This document shows positions 15,673-23,942 of a DNA stretch of 64,000 bases, one piece after another (the first letter of the stretch is position 1; each line of letters begins with the position of its first letter). The notes below the pieces were generated by a model. That model was not told the origin of the DNA, ran no database searches, and saw nothing but the letters and a program-made list of their open reading frames with translations. The position numbers were made by a program, and so were the translations under genes. The stretch covers positions 42,582 to 106,581 of the forward strand of contig JACQTO010000220.1 of assembly GCA_016210745.1 (NCBI GenBank), read 5' to 3'. Origin of the DNA: Betaproteobacteria bacterium (GTDB lineage: Bacteria; Pseudomonadota; Gammaproteobacteria; Burkholderiales; SG8-39).

Positions 15673-16589
15673 AGAAGCCCCTCGACAACCGTTCGTTGCG
15701 CGACGCCTCCGGCTTCACCCTGGTCGAAGCGGTCATGGTCATCGTCATCACCGGCATCCTTGCCGCGATGGTCGCGGTGTTCATCACATCGCCGGTGCAG
15801 GGATATCTGGACTCGGTGCGGCGGGCCGAACTCACCGATACGGCCGACGGCGCGCTGCGCCGCCTCGTTCGCGACGTGCGGCTCGCTTTGCCAAACAGCC
15901 TGCGGACGGCAAGCAGCGGCGGCGTCAATTACATCGAGTTCATCATGACCAGCACCGGCGGCCGCTATCGGGATGCGACTGACGGTTCGAAGAGCGGCAA
16001 CTTCCTCTATGCATCCGGCAGCGCCACTTTCGATGCCTTGGGAATGCCGACTAACACGACGCCCGCTATCAGTCCGGGAGAAATTATCAATCCGGGGGAC
16101 TACGTGGTCGTGTACAACCTCGGCGAAAATTATGATCCCGGCAATGCCTACACCGGTGGAAACCGCGCCCAGGTTGCCGCAGGCCCGCCCGTATGTCCCG
16201 GCGCCCCCCAGCCCTGTACCTTCACCCTTACCGGCAACCCCTTTCCAGGGCAAACACCGCCTCTGCCCTCGCCCGGGAGCCGTTTTCAGGTGGTGCCCGG
16301 CGGGGTCAAGGCGGTGATGTTTGCCTGCCCCTCGGCCTCGCCCGGTCCCTTCTATCGCTATTCGAACTATGGAAGCGGCTTTCATTCCACCATCAACGAC
16401 TCCATCGCGGCGCTTTCCGGCACGCCCCCGCTGATGGCGACAAACTCGACCTGCACGGTGTCGTATTCGCCAAGCACAGCGCTGGGGCGGAACGGCCTGC
16501 TCTCGATCACCCTCAAGCTTTACGATCCACAGGGCAGCGGCGAATCCGTTGAACTGTTCCGCCAGATTCACGTGGACAATTCGCCATGA
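15669..16589 (+). CDS. mshO: MSHA pilus minor prepilin MshO-like
   Basis: 306 aa. The N-terminus DASG|FTLVEAVMVIVITGILAAM is a prepilin signal with Glu5, followed by VRRAELTDTADGALRRLVRDVRLALPNS, as in PilW/GspJ/MshO proteins. The long C-terminal domain (about residues 90-300) is rich in Pro/Gly/Ser and contains several cysteines. It overlaps mshD and mshP by 4 bp each, so translation is coupled through the operon. Confidence 0.85.
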   Translation: MKKPLDNRSLRDASGFTLVEAVMVIVITGILAAMVAVFITSPVQGYLDSVRRAELTDTADGALRRLVRDVRLALPNSLRTASSGGVNYIEFIMTSTGGRYRDATDGSKSGNFLYASGSATFDALGMPTNTTPAISPGEIINPGDYVVVYNLGENYDPGNAYTGGNRAQVAAGPPVCPGAPQPCTFTLTGNPFPGQTPPLPSPGSRFQVVPGGVKAVMFACPSASPGPFYRYSNYGSGFHSTINDSIAALSGTPPLMATNSTCTVSYSPSTALGRNGLLSITLKLYDPQGSGESVELFRQIHVDNSP

Positions 16590-17035
16590 CCGGGTATCCG
16601 CCCGCTGCGCCCGGCGCGAAATCGCGCGGCTTCACGCTGGTCTCGGCCATTTTCATTCTGGTGGTGCTCGCGGGGCTGGGGGCTGCCATTCTCGTCATAT
16701 CGACCGCACAGCAGGTCGGCTCGGCGCTCGACATACAGGGTTCGCGCGTCTATGAGGCAGCGCGTGCCGGCATCCAGTGGGGCGCATACAAGCAGTTGCG
16801 GCCGCCAAGCTCCTGCGCCGCTTCCACCTCATTCGCGTTTCCGACCGCGCCGACGCTGGCGGGAATCACGGTGACGGTCACCTGCACGACCCACGCAGAC
16901 GGCAGCGGCGGCCCGCCCGTGCATGTGATTCAGTCTACCGCCTGCAATCAGCCCGCCGGTGCGGCGCCGGGCAGTTGCCCGAATCCAGCACCCGGCGCCA
17001 ACTACATTGAGCGCCGCCTGAAGGTTACGCTTTGA
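16586..17035 (+). CDS. mshP: MSHA biogenesis protein MshP-like (PilX-type prepilin)
   Basis: 149 aa. The N-terminal segment KSRG|FTLVSAIFILVVLAGLGAAI resembles a prepilin but carries Ser in place of Glu at mature position 5, a feature also found in PilX/GspK-like tip proteins that need not be integrated into the filament shaft in the standard way. VYEAARAGIQWGAYKQL is the conserved helix of MshP. The C-terminus contains cysteines that could form disulfides. Its stop overlaps the proposed TTG start of mshQ. Confidence 0.84.
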   Translation: MTGYPPAAPGAKSRGFTLVSAIFILVVLAGLGAAILVISTAQQVGSALDIQGSRVYEAARAGIQWGAYKQLRPPSSCAASTSFAFPTAPTLAGITVTVTCTTHADGSGGPPVHVIQSTACNQPAGAAPGSCPNPAPGANYIERRLKVTL

Positions 17036-20000
17036 CCGCCCTTGGACACAGCATAAATGGCAGTGAGCTCGTGAGGAACACCTGTGCTTTCTTCGGGATT
17101 GTGGCGCGGGCAGCGCTCGCCGCAGCGGTCTTCGTCAGCCTCTTGCTGCTCCCGGCCGAGGCTCACGCCGCCCGGATCATAAACTCCGTGACACTCAATG
17201 GCGCACCCAGCGTCACTGTATCTCCCGGCGCGGCGATTACCGCGGTTGTGAATGTAAGCACCACGGGGGCCGGTACTGCCCAACGATGGCGATCTACCGG
17301 CTGGCTCATCGCTACCGCTCCGCCGGGTTCGGTCACCTGCGTCGATCATCCGAACCACGACGCCGTCGGAACCTACAGCGAAACATTCAGCATCACGGCC
17401 CCGGCCACGCCCGGCACTTATAACGCGTACTTCATCGCCTACAACAACGACACCTGCTCTTCGGGCGCCAGCGCGACCTACACCCTGACGAACGGCGTCA
17501 TCGTCGTGACCAATCCCGTCCCCACCACCACCAGCATTTCCCCGGCGAGCAAGAATGTGGGTGATGCGACTTTCACCCTGACGGTAAACGGCACCAATTT
17601 AGTGGCAGGCTCGGTGGTGAATTTTGCCGGATCGCCGCGGACGACCAGCTATGTCAGTGCGACGCAATTGACGGCGACGATCCCCGCTTCCGACTTGACC
17701 ATCGTGGGCACATACAACATCACCGTCTTCAACCCGACCCCTGGGGGCGGCACCTCCAATGTGCAGACCTTCACGGTGAACCCGGGAATGCCGATGGCCA
17801 CCACCAACACCGCAAGCGGCGTGACCGTTTCGGACGCGACCTTGAACGGTACCGTCAACACCCGAGGCGCGAATACCACCGTGACCTTCCAGTACGGGCT
17901 GACCACCGCCTACGGCAACTCGATCACCGCGACGCCAAGCCCGGTAGCTCCCGGCAGCGGGCCCTACCCCAACGTCGCGGTCTCCGCCAGCCTGAACGAC
18001 CTGAACTGCAATACGCTGTTTCATTACCGGGTCGTGGCCACGAACTCCGCCGGAACCACCAACGGTCTCGACGGCACGTTCACCACCGGCGCCTGCCTTG
18101 CGCCCTTTCCACCGACCGCATGCGCTGCAACGCGCTACGGCTCCGACTTGAGCTGCGCCGCCAACGACGTGAGCGTTACCAACATTGCACTCGCTCCAGG
18201 CAGTTTCCCCTCCTGCGTCAGCGGCACTCCGGTAACACTGGACCTCGATCTCATCGTCAATTTCGCCTCGCCTGACCGCTATGACGTCGGCATCTTCATC
18301 GCCAACGACGGCAAATTGCCGACCGTGCTCCCGGCCAATGGCGGGGCCGGCAGTTGTTCTGTGGGGGTACTGCCGATCACTCCACCGTTCCTAGACCTGG
18401 ACGGGGTCCCGCAGGGAACGGCCGATACCTGCGGCGACGGCAACTCGTCCATCGACGACAGCGCCCTCCCGGGCGGCACCGTCCCATTGGGCGATGGCGT
18501 CAGGCGCATGACCGGCGTCACCCTGCCTTGCTATGCGAGCGCCGCAAGCGGCGGAAAATTGTTCGTTCCCTACACCATAACGTGGAGCGGCCAACGAAGC
18601 CCCATCGGCAGCGTGTGCACATCCAATCAATGGCCGGTGCCCGGCACATCGGCAAAATGCAGCGCCCCGGCGAGCACCGTGTCCGTCGATATCGTCGTCA
18701 AACCCGTGATCACCAAGACCAACGGCGGCACCACCATCAACCCAGGTGCCAACACCACTTACACCGTTGTCATCACCAATAACTCGGGCGGAACGTTGTT
18801 GGACTCGGTTTTCAAAGACCCCGCCGTAACCGACCTCACAGTCAACAACGTAAGCTGCGCCGCCACCGGAGGGGCAAGCTGCCCGGCCGCCACGGTGGCC
18901 GCCATGCAGGGCGCGGGTATCGCCATTCCCTCCGCGAGCCTGCCCGACAACAGCAGCCTCACATTCACCATCAATGCCACCGTGTCGGCCACTGCCACGG
19001 TAGGCAGCCATCTGATCAACACCGCGACGGTCACGGTCGGAGGCCATACCAACTCGGCGGCGGACGATGATCTCGTCGTAATAGCAGCCTCGGCGGCGAC
19101 CTCCTTCTCCCCAGGCACGATTACGGAGGGCGGCTCCTCGGTGCTGACCGTGACGCTGACCAATCCCACCGGGTCCGCGGTCACCAGCGTGGCGTTCACG
19201 GACACCTATCCGTCCGGATTGGTCAACACCGCGAGCGCGGGCGGCGCCACCACGTGCGGCGGCACGGTAACGGCGGCCAACGGCGGCAATTCGCTCGCGT
19301 TGAGCGGCGGCACGATTCCCGCGTCGGGCAGTTGCACCGTGACGGTAAATGTCACCAGTGCAACGGCAGGCAGCTACGCCAACAGCACCGGGACCGTGAC
19401 ACACAGTCTCGGCTCCATCTCGGCGGCATCGGCGACGCTGACGGTCAACGTCCCGGTATTCGGCGGTTTCAATGCCTGCAACGTCGCTGCCGCACCCAAC
19501 GCCTCCTGCACCAGCACCACGACGGTCACCAACAGCCGCATCACGAGCAGGATCGCGGGCAGTGCGTTCAGCCTCGATCTGGTCGCGCTGAATACCAACG
19601 GCACCCGAAACACGAGTTATAACAGCACGGTCCAAGTCCAGTTGCTCGATGCCAGCAACAACGGCGGGGCCCTCGATAGCTACAACTGCCGCAGCACCTG
19701 GACGGTCATCACGACACTGAGTCCTAATCCTGCCTTTGATCCCAAGTTGAACGGGCTGCTCACCGTCGGACCCTTCACCGTGCCCGAGGCTTACCGCGAC
19801 GTGCGGGTGCGTGTCAGCAATGTCGGTGGGAGCACCAGAATCGGCTGTTCGACCGACAATTTTGCCATTCGACCGAATGGCTTCACGGTGAGCGCAACAG
19901 ACAGCAACTGGACAACGGCGGGAACGACCCGAGCGATCAACAATACCGATGCGACCAGTCCCGGCAGTTCGACGACTACCCCCTATCCCATCCACAAGGC

Positions 20001-21408
20001 GGGGCAAGCATTCACGGTCACCGCGACGGCCAAGAATGCATCGAACGTCACCACGGCCAACTACAACGTCACCGTTGCCCCGGCCGCGGCGCTGAGCGTT
20101 TGCACCCCCGGAACGGCCTGTACAGCAAGTCTGGGCACCCTTACCCTTGGCACTCCCATTTTCACACCGGGTGTGGTCACATGGAACTCGGCGACCTATA
20201 GCGAGGTGGGGGCGTTCGATCTGGCGTTGCAGGATACCGACTTCGCCTCGGTCGATGCCGCCGATACCGAGGCAAGCTGTGCAGGGCGTTATGTGTGCGG
20301 AAACACATCAGTGGGACGCTTCGTTCCGGATCACTTCGATCTGTCGGGAGCGACCATCGTCAATCGCAGCGACGTCAACGCGGGTTCTGGGTGCTCGCCG
20401 GCCTCGGCGTTTACCTATATGGGCGAGCCGATGAAAGCGAGCTTCACGCTGGCGGCGAAGAACGCCGGTGGAAACACGACCCAGAACTACGTAGGAGGGC
20501 TGGCCAAGTTCACAGGCAATTGGACCACGGACACCGGCAGCGACAGGGTCGGACTGTGGATGATGGGGCAGAACTACGCGGTCAGCCCCGGAACCTGCAA
20601 GGTGCTGTTCTCCAACGCGACCCCTTCGGTGACATCCTATGCCTGCACGGGAGTGGGCAACCCCGCCTCGATCAACCGCTCGGCGGGCCCGCGCGTGACC
20701 GTAGCAGCCTCTCCGCCCGCGGACATTTCGTGGGCAAGCGGAATCGGCACGTTCAGCGCCCACGCCACCCTGGAACGCGCGGACAGCCCCGATGGCTCGT
20801 ACGATACGATCCATATCGGCGTGGCGCCGGTGGATGCCGACGGTGTGACAGTGCAGTCCTCCGCGCTCAACCTGGATGCGGACAACGATGCCGCCAACGA
20901 GCGCGTCTCGCTCGGCACGACCGGATCGCGCTTCGGCATCCTCAAACTCGACAGCGCATATGGCTCGGAACTGCTTGCCATCCGCGTTCCGCTAAGCGCG
21001 ATGTACTGGAACGCTTCGGCGTTCATCGCCAACGCCGATGATTCCTGCACGCAGATTGCACCGGCGAATCTCGCCATCGGCAATTACAAGGGGAGTTTGA
21101 ACGGAACGAACATGGGCTCGAGCCATCTGCCGGGATCGCCGATTACCTTGAGCGGCGGAAACGCGACGATCACCGCAACCAAGCCCTCGCCTGCGGCGGT
21201 CGGCAGCGTCGATTTAGCGATCAACCTGGGAGCGACGAGCGGGGACGCCAATTGCATCGGCGGCGGATTCCCGGCAGCCGCCTCGGGCACCGACTTCGCC
21301 TGGCTGCGCGGCAGCTGGTGCGGCACTGCATTCGTCAGGGATCCCAACGCGCGGATTACCTTTGGCTCCTCGCGGAGGCCGTTCATCTTTCTTCGGGAGA
21401 TGTACTAG
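17032..21408 (+). CDS. mshQ: MshQ-like giant secreted/adhesin protein with DUF6701 domain
   Basis: 1458 aa if translation starts at TTG 17032 (TTGA overlap with mshP); GTG 17071 would give a compact signal peptide (AALAAAVFVSLLLLPAEAHA). After the signal come beta-sandwich modules: an IPT/TIG-like domain near residues 165-250 (TSISPASKNVGDATFTLTVN), a fibronectin-like segment, and DUF11-like repeats around 560-830 (TYTVVITNNSGGTLLDSVF). The C-terminal third is DUF6701: VGRFVPDHFDLSGA, ELLAIRVPLSAMYWN and ANADDSCTQ are characteristic. MshQ closes the MSHA operon and is probably a surface or pilus-tip adhesin. Codon use is dominated by Thr/Ser/Gly/Asn. Confidence 0.85.
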   Translation: MTALGHSINGSELVRNTCAFFGIVARAALAAAVFVSLLLLPAEAHAARIINSVTLNGAPSVTVSPGAAITAVVNVSTTGAGTAQRWRSTGWLIATAPPGSVTCVDHPNHDAVGTYSETFSITAPATPGTYNAYFIAYNNDTCSSGASATYTLTNGVIVVTNPVPTTTSISPASKNVGDATFTLTVNGTNLVAGSVVNFAGSPRTTSYVSATQLTATIPASDLTIVGTYNITVFNPTPGGGTSNVQTFTVNPGMPMATTNTASGVTVSDATLNGTVNTRGANTTVTFQYGLTTAYGNSITATPSPVAPGSGPYPNVAVSASLNDLNCNTLFHYRVVATNSAGTTNGLDGTFTTGACLAPFPPTACAATRYGSDLSCAANDVSVTNIALAPGSFPSCVSGTPVTLDLDLIVNFASPDRYDVGIFIANDGKLPTVLPANGGAGSCSVGVLPITPPFLDLDGVPQGTADTCGDGNSSIDDSALPGGTVPLGDGVRRMTGVTLPCYASAASGGKLFVPYTITWSGQRSPIGSVCTSNQWPVPGTSAKCSAPASTVSVDIVVKPVITKTNGGTTINPGANTTYTVVITNNSGGTLLDSVFKDPAVTDLTVNNVSCAATGGASCPAATVAAMQGAGIAIPSASLPDNSSLTFTINATVSATATVGSHLINTATVTVGGHTNSAADDDLVVIAASAATSFSPGTITEGGSSVLTVTLTNPTGSAVTSVAFTDTYPSGLVNTASAGGATTCGGTVTAANGGNSLALSGGTIPASGSCTVTVNVTSATAGSYANSTGTVTHSLGSISAASATLTVNVPVFGGFNACNVAAAPNASCTSTTTVTNSRITSRIAGSAFSLDLVALNTNGTRNTSYNSTVQVQLLDASNNGGALDSYNCRSTWTVITTLSPNPAFDPKLNGLLTVGPFTVPEAYRDVRVRVSNVGGSTRIGCSTDNFAIRPNGFTVSATDSNWTTAGTTRAINNTDATSPGSSTTTPYPIHKAGQAFTVTATAKNASNVTTANYNVTVAPAAALSVCTPGTACTASLGTLTLGTPIFTPGVVTWNSATYSEVGAFDLALQDTDFASVDAADTEASCAGRYVCGNTSVGRFVPDHFDLSGATIVNRSDVNAGSGCSPASAFTYMGEPMKASFTLAAKNAGGNTTQNYVGGLAKFTGNWTTDTGSDRVGLWMMGQNYAVSPGTCKVLFSNATPSVTSYACTGVGNPASINRSAGPRVTVAASPPADISWASGIGTFSAHATLERADSPDGSYDTIHIGVAPVDADGVTVQSSALNLDADNDAANERVSLGTTGSRFGILKLDSAYGSELLAIRVPLSAMYWNASAFIANADDSCTQIAPANLAIGNYKGSLNGTNMGSSHLPGSPITLSGGNATITATKPSPAAVGSVDLAINLGATSGDANCIGGGFPAAASGTDFAWLRGSWCGTAFVRDPNARITFGSSRRPFIFLREMY

Positions 21409-21411
21409 CGG

Positions 21412-21516
21412 TGATTAAGTGGGGTCTCGTCATTCCCGCGCAAGCGGGAATCCAGGGAGTTCAATTAATTGCTGGATCCCCGCCTTCGCGGGGATGACTT
21501 AATCGGTGTTTCCCTA
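21412..21516. repeat. dRS3-like repeat, copy D4, with outer inverted repeat
   Basis: The 70-bp core at 21429-21498 runs from gtcattcccgcgcaagcggg to ttcgcggggatgac. Outside it, gattaagt on the left pairs with acttaatc on the right, and cggtgtttccct follows. The copy at 59873-59978 shares these outer parts, so the mobile unit is about 105 bp. Confidence 0.85.
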
Positions 21517-21546
21517 GAACCTGTCGCGGTCGGAGACGCCTGCTCG

Positions 21547-21762
21547 CTACCTTGGCGCCGGTTTCTCCGGCTGCCCCCGCTGCGACGACTGGAGGGCTTG
21601 GTCGGTCACGATGGAGCGGGGGGTGATCTGCCACATCACCCAGATCACCCAGGCGACAAACAAGACTATGAGCACGGCAACGACGCGCCAGAACCAGTCC
21701 GACAGGCCCGACGAAGATTGGTCCGGTTGCGAGGCTGCAACGCCCTTGTCGACTGGCGTCAT
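21547..21762 (-). CDS. 71-aa MshN N-terminus-like membrane protein
   Basis: Start ATG 21762 follows an aggagttttgat ribosome site, so it looks translated. The sequence SDWFWRVVAVLIVLFVAWVI, then a TPRSIVTDQALQ stretch, closely parallels residues 35-70 of the neighbouring MshN (SEAFWRVVAGLLAVIVGWVF, then TPRPLVTELAMQ). It consists of a short cytoplasmic head, one TM helix and a short periplasmic tail, without the TPR domain. It lies 50 bp downstream of mshN on the same strand. It is probably a partial duplication retained as a mini-subunit; function unknown. Confidence 0.75.
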   Translation of the reverse strand: MTPVDKGVAASQPDQSSSGLSDWFWRVVAVLIVLFVAWVIWVMWQITPRSIVTDQALQSSQRGQPEKPAPR

Positions 21763-21811
21763 ATCAAAACTCCTGCTTTGGTGAATTGTTTGGAAATCGT
21801 TGAGATAGGTT

Positions 21812-23050
21812 CTACGGCAGTTGCTTCAACCTTTGATCAACGTAGGCTACGAGATCGGCGCTAAGAACGCCCGAGGCCTTAGCCCGGCGAAACGATTCGG
21901 CTGCTTCCTTTCTCTGCCCGGAAGCCTCCTGCGATATGCCCAACCCGACCCACCATGCTCCCCTGCCCGAAGCGATGCGCAGCGCGACCTGATACTGGTC
22001 GATCGCTTCAGGATGTCGTCCCAGACGCTGATAAAGCGCGGCGACAAATGCATGATGCTCGGCGTTGTTGCGCCCTGCGGCTTCGTACTTCTGCAATAAC
22101 GCAAGCCCGCCGTTCAGATCGCCGCGCTCGACCCTGATGCGCGCAAGCAGCATGGCAAATCCGACATTGCCGGGGTTGATCGCAAGCGCTTCCTGCAAAG
22201 CGCTGGCCGCCTCATCGGTGCGCTTTGTCTCCAGCAACAATGAGATCAGCGTCTGGCGAGCGACTTCGTAGCTGGGGTCGGTCGCGATCGCCGCTCTCAG
22301 CCCGTCCATGCCCTCGGCCATCCGTCCCTGATTCACCTGGGCCATGGCGCGCTGAAACTCGGTTTCGGCGCGCTCGCGCGGAGCAGCACCTACTCGCTTG
22401 TCGATGCGTCCGGAATCGGGCGCGACGCCGGCGCGCAACTGCGGTTGCGGGGCCGGCTTGGGCGTCGGGACCGCCGGCGCCTTTGCCGCTTTGGCCTCGG
22501 GCTTAGGCGCGGCCTTCTTGTCGGAAGCCTTGGCGGCGGGGGCGGGCTTTGCAGGGCCGGTGATCGGTGCTGCGATATCGGTAGCCAGCCGCAGCATGTC
22601 GACCCTCGGCACTTCTTCGGCCGCAGGCGGTTTTGCCGCGGCCGGCTGGGCCGCAGCAGATTGAGCCGGCTGTGCCGGGGAGGGCTGGGCGGGGACCTGC
22701 ACCGGCGGCGCTTGGGCAATCTGCGCGGCGCTTCCGGCCGCCGGTGCCGGGATGGCCGGTGCAGGTGCGCCTTGGACCGGTCGCGGCCGGTTCGCCGCTT
22801 GCATCGCGAGCTCTGTCACAAGGGGCCGCGGCGTGTAGATCTGGTACATCACCCAGAAGACCCATCCGACGATCACTGCCAGGAGTCCTGCGACGACGCG
22901 CCAGAACGCCTCGGACCCCACTTGTCGCGCCGCAGCGATGGGCCGAAGCTGCTGCGTCAGCTTGGCCGGATTGGGCGTATGAAAAGCATTCGGGCCCTGC
23001 GCGGCGCGGCGATTGTCCAACTCCTGGAGCATCTTGTTGATCAGGCTCAT
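21812..23050 (-). CDS. mshN: MSHA biogenesis protein MshN (TPR, single TM)
   Basis: 412 aa from ATG 23050, overlapping mshM by 4 bp; the ORF to 23170 lies within mshM and is rejected. MSLINKMLQELDNRR is the conserved start of MshN. Residues about 48-66 form a TM helix, residues 85-230 are a long Pro/Ala/Lys-rich linker spanning the periplasm, and the C-terminal half carries TPR repeats (QGRMAEGMDGLRAAIATDPS; ALQEALAINPGNVGFAMLLA). It is thought to help organise the pilus assembly machine through its periplasmic TPRs. Confidence 0.87.
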   Translation of the reverse strand: MSLINKMLQELDNRRAAQGPNAFHTPNPAKLTQQLRPIAAARQVGSEAFWRVVAGLLAVIVGWVFWVMYQIYTPRPLVTELAMQAANRPRPVQGAPAPAIPAPAAGSAAQIAQAPPVQVPAQPSPAQPAQSAAAQPAAAKPPAAEEVPRVDMLRLATDIAAPITGPAKPAPAAKASDKKAAPKPEAKAAKAPAVPTPKPAPQPQLRAGVAPDSGRIDKRVGAAPRERAETEFQRAMAQVNQGRMAEGMDGLRAAIATDPSYEVARQTLISLLLETKRTDEAASALQEALAINPGNVGFAMLLARIRVERGDLNGGLALLQKYEAAGRNNAEHHAFVAALYQRLGRHPEAIDQYQVALRIASGRGAWWVGLGISQEASGQRKEAAESFRRAKASGVLSADLVAYVDQRLKQLP

Positions 23051-23937
23051 CGCAGCAACATCCAGCCAATCCCGAATCCGGCGAGGCCCGCAAGCGGCAA
23101 CCATAGCCATGCACGTGTGAACGCGGACGCCGCAGGCGTATCCCGCACTGCGGCGTAGGCGTGGCGCCACTTGACCATGCGGCCGCCTTCGCCATACGCG
23201 AGCATCATCGCCTTGTTGGCGAGGATATTGATGAGCCGCGGTACGCCCCGGCTCGCCGAGTAAATCCTGCGCACTGCCGGTCCGGTGAAAATCCTGTCGC
23301 CGGAATAGCCGGCGACACGCAGTCGATGTTCCAGATAATGTCCGGTCTCGTTCGAGGTGAGCGATCCCATCTTGTGCTGGAATGTAATGCGCTGGCGCAG
23401 CTGCCGTACGGACTCGCGCGCGAGCTTTACGTCGAGTTCAGGCTGCCCGAAAAGGATCACCTGCAAGAGCTTGCGCTTTTCCGTTTCGAGATTGGTGAGC
23501 AGGCGCAGCGTTTCAAGCGTCTCGATCGGCATCGCCTGCGTTTCGTCGAGGCACAGCACCACCCGTTTGTGCTCGCGCGCGAATCCGAGCAGCGCGGAAT
23601 TGAGCGCCTTCATCAGCCGGTGCGGATCGAGCCCCTCCTCCAGCGGTACGCCGAGTTCCTCGGCAAGGGCAATCAGCAGCGACCTCGAATCCAGGTTCGG
23701 GTTCGGAACGTAGGCCGATACCCAGCCGTCATCCAGGGTCGCGAGAAGCTTCCGGCACAGCAGCGTCTTGCCGGTCCCCACCTCGCCGGTGATCTTGATA
23801 AAGCCCTCACCGTTGGCGACCGCGACAATCAGGGTATTGAGCGCCTGCTGGATACTGGAACATGCGAAATAGAAACTTGTGTCCGGGGTGATGCCAAACG
23901 GGGGCTCGCGCAGACCGAAGTGCTGCAGATAGATCAT
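23047..23937 (-). CDS. mshM: MSHA biogenesis ATPase MshM (ExeA-like AAA)
   Basis: 296 aa. MIYLQHFGLREPPFGITPD is the ExeA/MshM start; Walker A is GEVGTGKTLL (near residue 50), Walker B is VVLCLDETQAM, and RGVPRLINILANKAMM is the conserved arginine/lid segment. A C-terminal TM helix (AWLWLPLAGLAGFGIGWMLL) anchors it in the inner membrane. ExeA-type ATPases help place the secretin in the peptidoglycan, fitting its location right after mshL (5-bp gap) and before mshN (4-bp overlap). Confidence 0.9.
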   Translation of the reverse strand: MIYLQHFGLREPPFGITPDTSFYFACSSIQQALNTLIVAVANGEGFIKITGEVGTGKTLLCRKLLATLDDGWVSAYVPNPNLDSRSLLIALAEELGVPLEEGLDPHRLMKALNSALLGFAREHKRVVLCLDETQAMPIETLETLRLLTNLETEKRKLLQVILFGQPELDVKLARESVRQLRQRITFQHKMGSLTSNETGHYLEHRLRVAGYSGDRIFTGPAVRRIYSASRGVPRLINILANKAMMLAYGEGGRMVKWRHAYAAVRDTPAASAFTRAWLWLPLAGLAGFGIGWMLLR

Positions 23938-23942
23938 TTCGT

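Noticed and set aside
16586-17035. mshP as a broken pilin gene because Glu5 is replaced by Ser
   Set aside because: MshP and PilX/GspK-like proteins can lack Glu5, and the reading frame and operon overlaps are intact.
18391-20007. 538-aa minus-strand ORF within mshQ
   Set aside because: Antisense shadow of the repetitive mshQ sequence, with no signal peptide or family features.
21547-21762. Mini-MshN as a pseudogene fragment
   Set aside because: It has its own ribosome site, a complete start-to-stop frame and a natural C-terminal end, so it is listed as a gene.
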